Below are positions 36,690 through 60,804 of a DNA stretch of 64,000 nt, piece by piece. The position numbers were made by a program, and so were the translations under genes. Where the stretch lies: positions 34,912,067 through 34,976,066 of the forward strand of contig NC_067117.1 of NCBI RefSeq assembly GCF_021347895.1. Direction: 5' to 3'. Under the pieces are notes generated by a model, which was not told where the DNA came from, did not search any database, and was given only the letters and a program-made list of their open reading frames with translations. How positions within the stretch are numbered: position 1 is the first letter of the stretch; every line of letters begins with the position of its first letter. Source of the DNA: Acanthochromis polyacanthus. Taxonomy: Eukaryota; Chordata; Actinopteri; Pomacentridae.

Positions 36690-37159
36690 CTGTTGCATCC
36701 TGTTGATGACTGACTTCTCTCATCACACCATGAACTGCCATCTTCAGAAGTTCTTTGACGGCTCTGCCATCATTGGCCTCATCATTGATGGACACGAGAA
36801 GGAGTACAGAGCACTCAGCCGTGACTTTATGGACTGCATCGAGATCAATGTGGTGAAAGCCAAGGAACTGGTGATGGATTTTTGCAGGAACAGACACATT
36901 TCTGCTTTACCAGTGAACATCGAGGGAATGGACATTGAGATTGAGGACTTTTACAAGTACCCGAGTGTTCGTTTGAACAAGAAACTGGACTGGACTGTTA
37001 TCACCAATGCACTCTCCAAGACAGGTCAGAACAGATTCCACCTGCGCAGGAAACCGAGGTCCTTTGGTGTTTAGGAAGCACTTCTGAGGACCTTTTATGA
37101 CTGTGGTGGCATCAGTCATCTTTGATGGAGTGGTCTGCTGGAGCGCCAGCATCACGGCT

Positions 37160-38644
37160 GGGTCATTCCAGAATTGGAGGATTTAGGCATCCGAACCTTT
37201 GAAAAATCAACCCTTTATTTTATCATTTTCTGTCATGTATTTAAGAAAACCAGGTAGTAAGCCATCAAATAATGTGATTCGTCCAGCTCAAGCATTAAAG
37301 TTACACTTTTTAGGAAATGTTTTATTTGATGTGCACCATGCATAGTGCAACCCTGTTATGAATACTCAGGAACCTGAAAAAAATATAATTTTTTCAAAAA
37401 TGTTTAATAAATCCTTTACCATTAAGTAAAGAAGGCCACATTCACATTGGATAATCATTTAATTTCAGTTAAGACTTGACCTCTATTAATTTAAGCAACT
37501 TTTGAACTCTGGCATGCCCAACTTTTCAATATTTGCATGTTTTTTTGTTTGTTTTTTGTATTAAATTGCAAATATTTGCTCAAATCCATTACATTTCTGT
37601 AGAAATTAATTAAAACATTTTAAAATGTCTGTTGTAAATAATCTTAACACGAACATTAAAGAGTTGAGTTCATGTTCAGTTGATAATCTCATCCAGGTGG
37701 TTATTACAACATTGACATACTTTTGCTACCTGGTGGTAATAAAAGAAACAAATAGTAATTTATATTCCAGAAAACATAGTAATAGATTTAAATAAGACAA
37801 GTAAATTATGCTAAATTATACAGACGCATTTCATTTTACTATAGATAATTGGTTGTTCCTTATGAGTTGTCTGAAGGAAATGCAACCCTGTTACTCTAAT
37901 TACAGTAATGGGGTTGCAAGTAACAGGGCTGCGAATCAATGCTAATGTTAGCTTTTTTTCAGGAATAGATGCTAGCTGAGGAATATAACATTACTGTTAG
38001 CATCAAGGACAGACTTAGTTATATTAATAAATAAAGAAAACTTTTAATTAATTATTTCTTATTATGATCATATGAGTAACAGGGTTGCGTTGGTGAGAGT
38101 GACACACTCAGTGAAGGCTTAAAAGATTGGCAAAATATGAAAGATAGAAGAGAGAACTTACCTTTGGTCTGCCCATAGTGTCAGTATATGACTTGATGAT
38201 GTCACTTCCTCTGTGTCAGGTGACTCAATGTTTTTCTTCTTCTTCTGCCATTCTAAATAGGTTTCGGTAACAGGGTTGCGCGCATGTTGTGGGACACAAC
38301 TTCAATGCATCATTACTATTATTTAAAATATGTTGATGATGAAATTAATTGTTTTAACGATTACAAGAGACACATATCAACAATATCATACAAAAAAAGG
38401 GTATTTAAAGGGTTTTTTTAATGGTTATTTTTGATGTGGAAGTTTGTCATCAAGAAGGTGGGACAAAAGAAAAATATCATTTTGGGGGTGCTTGACATCT
38501 ATTTGGTATTTTGAACAATATTTTGGAACACATTTTCCTACAGCTATAATTTACACAACAAGTGGATGAGTTAGTGTTTTGTGCTTAGATTATTTGAAAT
38601 TTTAGGGGTGGGACAGCAAATGTCCTCCAATTCTGGAATGTCCC
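37160..38644. mobile_element. terminal-inverted-repeat DNA element, copy 1 (1,485 bp)
   Basis: Inserted in the LINE at ...AGCATCACGGCT. The LINE resumes at GGCTACAGACAGG, so GGCT (37156-37159 and 38645-38648) is a 4-bp target duplication, and removing the element restores a continuous LINE frame. Ends are GGGTCATTCCAGAATTGGAG on the left and, as complement, GGGACATTCCAGAATTGGAG on the right. No long ORF. The interior has GCAACCCTGTTA-type motifs in one orientation in the left half (37347, 37882) and mostly inverted in the right half (37911, 38075, 38266). Confidence 0.85.
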
Positions 38645-39094
38645 GGCTACAGACAGGAAGAGACTGAACAAATTGGTTTAGAAAATCAGCTCTGTCCGGA
38701 GCTGTCCCCTTGACCCTTTGGAGGTGCTGGGAGACAGGAACATGATGACAAAGCTTTGTCTATCATTGAGGACACTTCCCACCACCTGCAGGAAATACTA
38801 CCAACACTGGGCATCTCCTTCAGTGACCAACTGTTTCACCTGGGGTGTCTAAAGGAGAGATACCGTAGGTCTTTCCTTCCTGCTGCAGTCAGACTGTTCA
38901 ATCAAGCCTGCTCCCAGTAGTTCAGCTCACCCACTAACTGTGCAATAAAAATGTAAATGAGACACTATGTGCAATTTCACAAAATTTTTCTCTACAAACA
39001 TTTATATGTCTCTCAAAGGAGAAAGTATTTATGTGTGTGCTGTTGTTTTCTTTTTACTGTTTTTTGTCTATCTGCTGCTTAAACACAATACAAA

Positions 39095-39095
<1 letters not shown>

Positions 39096-39186
<91 letters not shown>

Positions 39187-39187
39187 G
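39096..39187. repeat. (CTAT)n microsatellite, probable LINE tail
   Basis: About 23 units directly downstream of the LINE 3' region, preceded by CAATACAAAATCTATC. The position suggests that it is the simple-repeat tail of that LINE. Confidence 0.9.
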
Positions 39188-39574
39188 AACGGGGTCTTGG
39201 AAGTTTGGAGGTCAAATCAACATCATGTTCCTGATTGTTTGATGTTTTTGTGATGTAGTGGGGTGTATTTTCCAGTGGGGGTAGGTCAGTGACATTTAGG
39301 ATTTCCATTTGCATGAGGAAGTGTGCTTGTTCTGGGACAATGTTTTTTTTTTTTGGGTGTCTAAGTCTCATCAGCATGGATGCCAAAATCCAAGGTTTTC
39401 CAGCAGAACACCACATAGTGCCAATATAATCACTGTTAGTGACTTCACCTGTCAGTGGTTTTTAGGTTGTGATTGATCGGTGTTTGTTGTCACTTTTTTA
39501 TTTTGCTTTTTATTGAATAGATCAGGTACACCAGTTGGCTGACCTGCTAGCTTTCTCTTTCTTGATCTTACATA

Positions 39575-41211
<1,637 letters not shown>

Positions 41212-41213
41212 TA

Positions 41214-42600
41214 CTAACCTCTTACTGGTCAGTTATTTATACAAATCCTGGTGAAATCAGGCAAAACATTAGACTTTTAAACCAGTCAACAAACTGGGTA
41301 TGTGGGCAGTGATTCACATGTTTCTAATTGACTCAGAATTGTGGAGAAAGTTACTTCTGATTTTTTTAAAGACATCAGGATAGTTTGCAAAATGTTTCAG
41401 AGAGAAGACAAGAAGAATGCTAAAATCTGCAAACCACTGGTCAGGAAAATGTAAACTGATTGACACTAACAGTGGACGACGTGCGCATGTTGGTTGGATA
41501 AAAGGCAGTATGGGGAGCCAATTGACATAGAAAATTATGGTGCTACTGGTGGTGTTACAGCTTTAAACATGGCTTTGTGTTATGAAACTGTGACTTGTCT
41601 GAGAAAATTGCATGTCTGGTGAGGCCACCTGAAGTGTTTCTGTAGCATATCCAGCTGAGACACGAGAGTGGCTTCAGGGGAAACGACTGCACACCTCGTT
41701 GTTGATGGATTGAGGCAAGTATTTGGAAATGGTGTCACCATATGTTTTGTCATTTAGAAAGCAGAAGATTTCATTATTCTGTAAATACAAGAAGCACTGT
41801 AAGCCATATACATATATGTGAGAGTCAGAGAAAGTCGGGGGTTGAAAGCCTACATGAATATTCATGACTCAATCTGATACCCATCGCTATCCATCTCTAA
41901 ATATAGAACACAAAAGATAAAGCAGGATTACAGAAAAACGATTTGTGCTTGCCAAGAGGAAAAGAAGAAAATCCTAATCAGCAAAGCAAGTTTACATAAG
42001 GGCATGAAGTGGCCCCGAGGCCCTCAAGCAGCCATTAGGAGTGCTGGTGTTGAGACTGTAGGGGAGTGACAACATGAGGACTTTATTTCATACCCACTAA
42101 AGCTACACCTCCCTTTTCATGCTTCAGCCACGAGTCCTGTTTTCCCATTGACCACATGATGCCGAGGAATGAAAGGCTTCAGTCTGTTCACATTCCATGC
42201 GAGCCACAACAGGGCAAAAGGAGAGAGGATGTTCACTGACATGGGGTTTCTGTGTGCAAGTGTGACGAAGTACAAATTTGTCATATTTTTCACGAAGAAT
42301 AACTATAAACCTGTGCATGAGAGTTTCTATTTTGTGCTGAAATCTTCCATGTAATAAAACTGGTGCTTCCTCTCAGCTTTGAGTCTTTAACTGGTCTCAT
42401 ATGTCCAGGCTTCCTGTGATGTTTTGCTATCGAAAAACTCTCAAATATCAGTACATTTGACTTCAGTATTGTTCTTCAGATATTTAAAAACTCACTGCTT
42501 TGAAGTAATAAAAAATTTTATTGGGAGACTTATGTAAATTCTGATATAAATACAAATTTAAGGGACATTTTAACCATTAATGTTGCAATAAAACTGACAA
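41214..42600. other. intergenic, no gene seen
   Basis: No recognised gene or repeat between the Tc1 copy and the 3' side of the alkaline phosphatase gene. Confidence 0.5.
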
Positions 42601-42626
42601 GATTATCAGAAAACAGACACATTTCA

Positions 42627-42632
42627 TTTATT
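42627..42632 (-). terminator. possible alpl polyadenylation signal
   Basis: AATAAA on the minus strand about 600 bp past the alpl stop codon. It is the first canonical hexamer that I find downstream, which would give a 3' UTR of about 0.6 kb. Position-only evidence. Confidence 0.35.
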
Positions 42633-43226
42633 AGTCAAGAGATTTTACAACTTGTTATTGGACACAACAATGGTAGGTGGGTTTTCTCACTGGTTTTTGC
42701 AAGTATGCACAAGCTGTATGACAAGAAATTTGATTGATTTGTCAATTATACATTCAGTTGCCTCTTGTTCAGCACAAAATTTGTTATTTCAGAATGTGTC
42801 GTTGCGAACACGCCATTATTATTTGAGTGACCTTTTGAAAGCTTGTGAGGTAGATTCTGTTAACTGCACATTTACAAGATGAAACAAATTCAAACATTTG
42901 CAAATTTAGTCTATCTATTTGAATCAAAAGGGTTTTACAATAAACATGAAGGTTGAACAGATCCTAAAAGCCTTAATAAAAAACTACTCAATAGACAAAT
43001 AACAATTCTATCTTGGATTTTAGATGATATCTGCAATGCCATTTCTTCTATAAGTGCATCAGTGTGATTGATTATTTTGTTCACTAAAAAGTGTCCTAGC
43101 TGTGGTCCCGTAATCAAAATATTGTAGAGAAAATTTAGACAATTAAAAAACAACAACAAATTGAAATCTCAAAATGAAAGACTGTTTAAAACAAGGGTAT
43201 TAACAGGATGAGGTATCTGGGGAAGG

Positions 43227-55392
<12,166 letters not shown>

Positions 55393-55476
55393 GTTGTCGT
55401 CTGTGTGCGGCTGATGCGTAATTCTAGACAGCCATAACATGCCACTTTGAGAAGCCTGTCTGCAGTCGTGTCGCAG
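55393..55476 (-). other. alpl: alpl 5' UTR in first coding exon
   Basis: Sequence between the likely acceptor (GTTCTCTTGTAG, exon starting CTGCGACACGACTGCAG) and the ATG at 55392. A second, closer AG (GACTGCAG, exon from about 55461) is an alternative acceptor. Confidence 0.5.
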
Positions 55477-55793
55477 CTACAAGAGAACAAGAACATGCAC
55501 TAGTAATTAAGTATGTGTCATCTCGTCATACACTGACTCTGACAATATTGATTTAATATTTATTTACTCAAGCATGATTTGCTTGTTTCAAGCAAATAAC
55601 ACCTTTTTGCTCAAAATATCAAGTGGAGGTGGAAAGTTACAGGTACTGTGTAGAGAGAATGTGTACTTATATTGAACAGTGTTGGAGTAAAATACTGGTG
55701 AGCCTTGACTTTTAATGTCCAACTTGACAATGAACTTTCATCTTTTGCTTCTAAGTTCCCCCATAATAAAGAATCTTATCAAAGAGGGAAGCA

Positions 55794-56005
55794 GAAAAGC
55801 ACTCAGAGAGCACAGTACGGTACTCTGCCAAGGCTGCTCAGTTGTTGTATGATTTCTGACAGCTGAAATCTTTAAAAACTTTGTGGATCCAGACTACAAG
55901 CCGCATCACTGCCAAAATCTAATCACTTGGTCCTTGTGTCGACAGACAGACAGACAGACAGACAGACAGCGATCGTCACATAACTCCGTCTCCTTGGTAG
56001 GGTAA
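55794..56005 (-). mobile_element. dispersed repeat family A, copy 5 (internally deleted)
   Basis: Both ends of family A remain: AGAAAAGCACTCAGAGAGCA at the left, and ACAGACAGACAGACAGACAG followed by GATCGTCACATAACTCCGTC and CCTTGGTAGGG at the right. The central ~350 bp are missing. The join lies near GAAATCTTTAAAAACTTTGT. It sits in the long alpl 5' intron. Confidence 0.75.
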
Positions 56006-57449
56006 TAACAGTTAGCAGATCTTTGGTTTGGTTTGGTTTGACTGATTTTCAGATCCAATATTCAGCATTTTTGCAATTATTTAATTTCTGTTAAAATAAG
56101 GTTATATAAAAATGTCCTGCTTTGTCTCTGATGCAGCCACCTCTCTCTGTTTGCAGTCTGATCAGCAGCAGTAGCCAATCAACACTGAAAGACAAATGTT
56201 TAAAATTAATCTTTTTACTCCAACATGCGTAGCACCTAAATTTTGTGTTGGAAATTGTATACATCTAAATTGTGATACCAAGATTATAATTTTTACTCCA
56301 AATGTATGTCACTTCCAAATATCGATGACTGATCTTTACGATAGCTAATAATTGACATCAGTATCAACTCTGAAAAAATGTAATCAGTTGACTCCTGGCT
56401 AATACCAATCAAAAGTTGCCCACAAAATTAACAATTGGGCATCCATCTTTGAGTAAACAAGAATGTATATCATCAAATATCACAGATTCATGTCACATAA
56501 TTAGTTTTAGTGGCTGCTTTGCATGCATGCTGCTGGTCTCATCATCATAAATATATTGTTTCGAAGACAAAAGAAAAGAGTAAATGCTAGATTACATGTT
56601 ACCCTGGTTTGTCTAAGCTTTCTCAACAAACAGCAGGAGGAGGCAAAAAGCACAAGGAGAATACAGCTATCTGTTTACATGTCATCAACAAGGCATTAAC
56701 AAAAGAAGTGTATTTCATTTGTTCACCTCATTTGTTTAAAAAATGGGACAGTTAGCCCCTGAACCTTTGGCAGTAGAAACAAAAGAAAAGCTGGGTAAAG
56801 TTAAGCTTGAGGTCTCACTGTGATTCTAAGTAGTCACAACAGGGACCCTTATAGGTCCTGGCCAGTCAGGATTTCAACTGTAATTATCCACAACCTCCTC
56901 CTTTCTTCCCCGTGCTTATGGTCAAGGTCATTTTAATGGGATTGAGCTCAATAGCAGTGAGAGGTTTAAGAGCCATAACAAAGCCGATTAACACCAAATG
57001 ATTGACTGAACACATCCACACCCGAGCAAAGACCTCAACATAGTAATGATTTATCACAAAAATCAATAACATGTGCACTTACGCCAAAAGGGACCCGAAT
57101 CTTTTTACACCCATAAGACCAGACCCTCTTAACGACAGCTATTAAGTACAGCCCTGAATGGATTAGTCATTCTACTTTGTTAAGCTCTGGCAATGAACTC
57201 CTTCTTTCCTACTAGCTCCAATATAATTCCAAACCGTTTACAGAGATAACATCATCATCACCTCCAAAATCTAGCTCAGACTGGAAACTGTGCCAGGGTT
57301 CAAATATGAAACAGGCAAGTTTCAACCAGTCAGGATATATAAAAGAAAACGCCAGAACCAACCAGGCAGAAGATAAATGTTAGAATAACAAGGCTAATAC
57401 CAGAAGGCATTTCCTGGGATGCAGCAGGCAAAAACAGTAGCTGGCAACC
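56006..57449. other. alpl 5' intron, no other feature seen
   Basis: No recognised repeat. On the minus strand the region just below 57450 would be the 3' UTR of the small frame described next, if that frame is real. Confidence 0.45.
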
Positions 57450-57602
57450 CTAGAAGCGACCAGGTCCACCAACAGGCAGCGAACCAGCCAGTCTGCAGGT
57501 GAAGTAGCAGAGCAAAGCCACTACTGCCACCAGCAGCAGGCCAGTTAACACGGTGGTCAGTATCACATGAGATCCCACTTCAGTCATGGTGTCTCCAAGC
57601 AT
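57450..57602 (-). CDS. putative 50-residue single-pass membrane microprotein
   Basis: A minus-strand frame, ATG 57602 to TAG 57450, encodes a short polar N-terminus (MLGDTMTEVGSH), a continuous hydrophobic helix of about 23 residues (VILTTVLTGLLLVAVVALLC), then YFTCRLAG and a short polar tail ending GGPGRF. An internal ATG (57587) starts a 45-residue form. The helix with cysteines at its C-terminal edge and a basic residue after it is what a small membrane protein looks like. It lies in the first alpl intron on the same strand. I recognise no family. It may be a separate small gene, part of an alternative transcript, or chance. Confidence 0.4.
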   Translation of the reverse strand: MLGDTMTEVGSHVILTTVLTGLLLVAVVALLCYFTCRLAGSLPVGGPGRF

Positions 57603-58472
57603 TATAATCTATCCAAAGTGGTTTCAGAAGAGGTGAAGGTTCCTCTCAGGCTCTCTTCCTGAGCAGCTACTGAAGCCCGAGGCAGGACACACAGCCACTT
57701 AAATGTGTCACTCAGGCAGGTAGCAGCTCCGAAGCGTGGATTAGACTTCTAATTAAGCTCAGGAAACAGACAGCTGACAGATAAAGGCTTCAAAATATTC
57801 CGTCTATGGCTGTGTGCTGTGCCTGGTTTTCAGACAGAGAAGATTATGTTATCTTCTCTGTCTCTGCACACCCTGCTTGGCAAAGACACTAAACACTATC
57901 GCCACTTTTAAATGGGCAACTTGTTTTCCTACTCACACCAGACTGCCTCATCCAACCTCTTGTATGCACACAGAATAACTAACATTTCAGCTGAACTGCA
58001 CACACACATGGGCACACAATTGCACTTTACTGCAACCTACTATGTATTTAGGGGATTGGCCATAAATCCACTAAATGCACTTTTAACAATCTGAGTGGCT
58101 TTCTGGACTTTGCCAATAAAAAATCCTGTATTCATTTTTTATTTTTAAATGAATGAACTATGCTACTGAAGCCTACCAAGGACTTCGTGTTGGTGAAAAA
58201 TTGGATAAAACTCAGCTATTCTTGGTGCAACAGTTGACAAACAACCTATTTTAAAAAATAATCAGAATGCATCAGTTCATGTTTACCGCAAAAAAAACAA
58301 AAACAAAAAAAAACTAATAGGAATATCCTATCAGATGAAAGAGGCACAAAAATGGTGGGAAAAAACACGCAGATTTCAGTGTACACTCCGGCAGCGTGGC
58401 TTCTCCTAAACCTGTTATGTGTGAGGAAAACAAAGCAGAAAAAAGAGAAAAGTTTATTCTAGTTTTACTCAC
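57603..58472. other. alpl 5' intron or upstream region of microprotein frame
   Basis: No repeat recognised. If 57450-57602 is a gene, its 5' UTR and promoter would lie here on the minus strand. A CATTTAAGTGGC stretch lies at about 57703. Confidence 0.4.
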
Positions 58473-58790
58473 TGCCGGTGTCTTTCCGGGGACAGAAATC
58501 TACGTCCAAGTGTGCGAGCAGTCCATTCAGTGCTTCACCTTGAAATGTGTGTCCTTGTTGCTGCTTTCACGGTCCTTTTTATGAGGCCACACTTGCTCGA
58601 TCCGGCTTCTGGCTCTGAGAATAGCGGTCTGTATCCCACGGGGGGTGGGGGAGGAGTGGGGGTGAGACGGACGACATAACGATGCCCTGCTGCTGCTGCT
58701 GCTGTGGGAGAAGATGGACCGAGAGCTCCGCCTGCCTGACGACCCATGCGCTGCTTCAAGGACACCATGGGATAATTCAGTATCCACACT
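58473..58790 (-). promoter_or_regulatory. alpl: probable alpl untranslated first exon and promoter
   Basis: A GC-rich stretch in otherwise AT-rich DNA, with C-rich runs and (CAG)5 on the minus strand at about 58688-58703. At its low end, minus strand, the text GACACCGGCA|GTGAGTAAAA is a good splice donor (GT at 58472-58471), which could join to the acceptor near 55477. Vertebrate alpl genes characteristically have an untranslated first exon far upstream. The transcription start is not identifiable. Confidence 0.45.
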
Positions 58791-58938
58791 TCAGCAAATG
58801 ATTACTTTAAAGGTCCTGCATTCTGACACACAAACATATACAGATTCTGTCAGTAAAATGTGTGACAGTTTACTTGCAGGATTTTTGATTCAGTTAGTGT
58901 TTTACTGGTACTGTCATTGTCTTATTACCAATTCATTA

Positions 58939-60157
58939 TTGCCAGAGATCTAATGTTTTTGTTAATGTTTAATTAAGTTCAAGGGAAAGACAACAGCAAC
59001 AAGAAAAAAGAAGAAAAAAGATGCAAAACAATGCAGAAAAAATATGTACATAAATACAAATAATAAAGCAAAATTAATATAAAAATCCTGGATAAGGACT
59101 AAAACCATTCATGGGTCATTCTAGAATTGGAGGACATTTTACATCCCACCCGTCAAATTTAAAATAATCCATGCACAAAATACTAAAACATGAAATTGTT
59201 GTTTAAATATACTTATCCTGAGATCAAATCTAAAAAAAATAAAAAATAAAAACTAGGAGAAAAGACTGTTTGAAAATATTTTTAAAGTACCAATGAAGTC
59301 TTGAGGTTCCCCCTAGAATGCCATTTTTCTCTAGTCCCACCCCCTCTGACCACCAAGTTGAATCTCAAATAAAGCAATTAAAATGAAATTTAAATCTCCT
59401 TTTTTGATATTAATTATTTCATTGTGTGTCAACATGAACACAACCCTGTTAGCATAACCTTTGTAGTTGGTAGAATTAGAAGAAAACAGTGGATTACACG
59501 ACACGCTGGAATTAGCATCAACAAACAGTTTTCCAAAAGAATGGGTAGAGCAAAGCTATGTTCCCTCTTCTATTTTTCATATTTTCATAACACTGTCAGC
59601 CTTGATTGAATGTCTCACTCTACCTCATGCAACCTTGTTCTGCATATTTTCAGGATAAGACAAATTCTTTTTGCTTTTTAATTTAATTTTTCCATCAGTA
59701 GGTTCTTCCTCTTGGTCAGCAGTGATAAGCTAGCTAAATATCTAGCTTCTACTGCTGAGAAAAAGCTAACATTAGCAAGGATTAGCAACCCTGTTACAGT
59801 GATTAGAGTAGGGTTAGCAAACAACAAATAAAACATGGAATAGAGATTCTACCACTGATGTGTAAGCTAAGCTAATCAAGCCTTTGATCATTTATTATTA
59901 ATGAAAAGAAGGCTTATTTTTTCCAAATTTTTGAAGGCCAAATGTCTTCCAATTCTACAATGACACATGACCAATTAACTACTGCAGAGATCTAATGTTT
60001 TTGACAAATGTTAGTTTTAAGGGAATTTAAGTTTTAACATTTAAGTTTAAGGGGAAAAAATAGGTGCAAAACAGTGCAGTAAAAAAATGAAAAGGAATAC
60101 AAATGATTAAAACTAAATTCATAAAAAACTCCTGAATAAGGACCAAAACCATTCAGT
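58939..60157. repeat. ~170-bp direct repeats flanking a DNA element
   Basis: The stretch 58945-59112 (GAGATCTAATGTTTTTG ... GATAAGGACTAAAACCATTC) recurs at 59983-60157 with small gaps (GAGATCTAATGTTTTTGACA ... AAGGACCAAAACCATTCAG). The 853-bp inverted-repeat element lies between them. A segmental duplication, or insertion between old tandem copies, would explain this. Confidence 0.75.
59113..59965. mobile_element. terminal-inverted-repeat DNA element, copy 2 (~853 bp)
   Basis: Left end GGGTCATTCTAGAATTGGAG, right end as complement GTGTCATTGTAGAATTGGAA, both followed by ACATTT-like text; same family as 37160-38644. It is shorter but keeps GCAACCCTGTTAC-type motifs (59439, 59628 degenerate, 59784) and the CATCCCACCC box near the left end. 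No ORF. Confidence 0.8.
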
Positions 60158-60258
60158 TATCTCTGTTTTATAAGATTTTAAGTGCAAAATCTTTATTTGT
60201 AAGGTAAAACATCTGCGATCACATATAATCTGAATAAAAGTGCAATTTTCCTTTTTAA

Positions 60259-60804
60259 CCCTCGCATGCATAAGTGGGTCAAAAATGACCCAGTGAAGTT
60301 GCTTTCTTGCATTATCTTTGTAATGAAAAATTTCATTTTCACTTCATTTTCCTGCTATTCCCCAAAAACATGTTTTTAAAAAAAAAAATATCATTCCATT
60401 TAAATTTTAAGTTACCTTTTATACTTTTTAAAGAAATTGTATTATTTGCATTACTACCACAAGATCTTTATCAATGATAATATCATACAAGAGGTGATGA
60501 AGTACACAAAAGAGCAAAAAAAAAAAAATGTCAAGAAAAGGAATGCTGACATTCTGCTATTGTTGTTCTGTGTAATATTCTTCTTTTGCAATTATCAAAA
60601 TGTTCAAAATCTGTTACATAGTGAAAAATAAACATATTTCAAACATGAAATCATTCTTATGTGGACAAAAATACAACACAAACACTCATACAAATAAGTA
60701 TTTTTAACTAAAATAACAAAATGAAAATACACTGATTCCTATATGGGTCATTTATGATCCACTTATGGAAAAGTGTAGAGTCCAATCACTCATGCATCTA
60801 AAGG
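60259..60804. mobile_element. piggyBac-like MITE
   Basis: TTAA at 60255-60258 precedes CCCTCGCATGCATAAGTGGG. The right end, as complement, is CCTTTAGATGCATGAGTG, followed by a decayed TTGA. TTAA plus CCC termini is the signature of the piggyBac superfamily. Inner inverted text GGGTCAAAAATGACCC at about 60278-60293 mirrors GGGTCATTTATGATCC at about 60745. No transposase ORF. Confidence 0.7.

Larger units (their letters stand above)
36690..39187 (+). mobile_element. LINE remnant (Rex1/CR1-like) split by DNA element
   Basis: C-terminal part of a non-LTR retrotransposon. The first piece, 36690-37159, reads KFFDGSAIIGLIIDGHEKEY, then KLDWTVITNALSKTGQNR and RRKPRSFGV, with a frame break to SVVxxVIFDGVVCWSASIT-like text. 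The second piece, 38645 onward, continues TDRKRLNKL and ends with YRRSFLPAAVRLFNQACS-like text. A final (CTAT)n tail follows at 39096-39187. The central 1,485 bp belong to another element. 5'-truncated and inactive. Confidence 0.8.

Noticed and set aside
58527..58789. Two overlapping minus-strand frames (84 and 86 codons) at the GC-rich island
   Set aside because: Low-complexity serine, proline and alanine runs from C-rich DNA and the CAG tract. The region is better explained as an untranslated exon or promoter.
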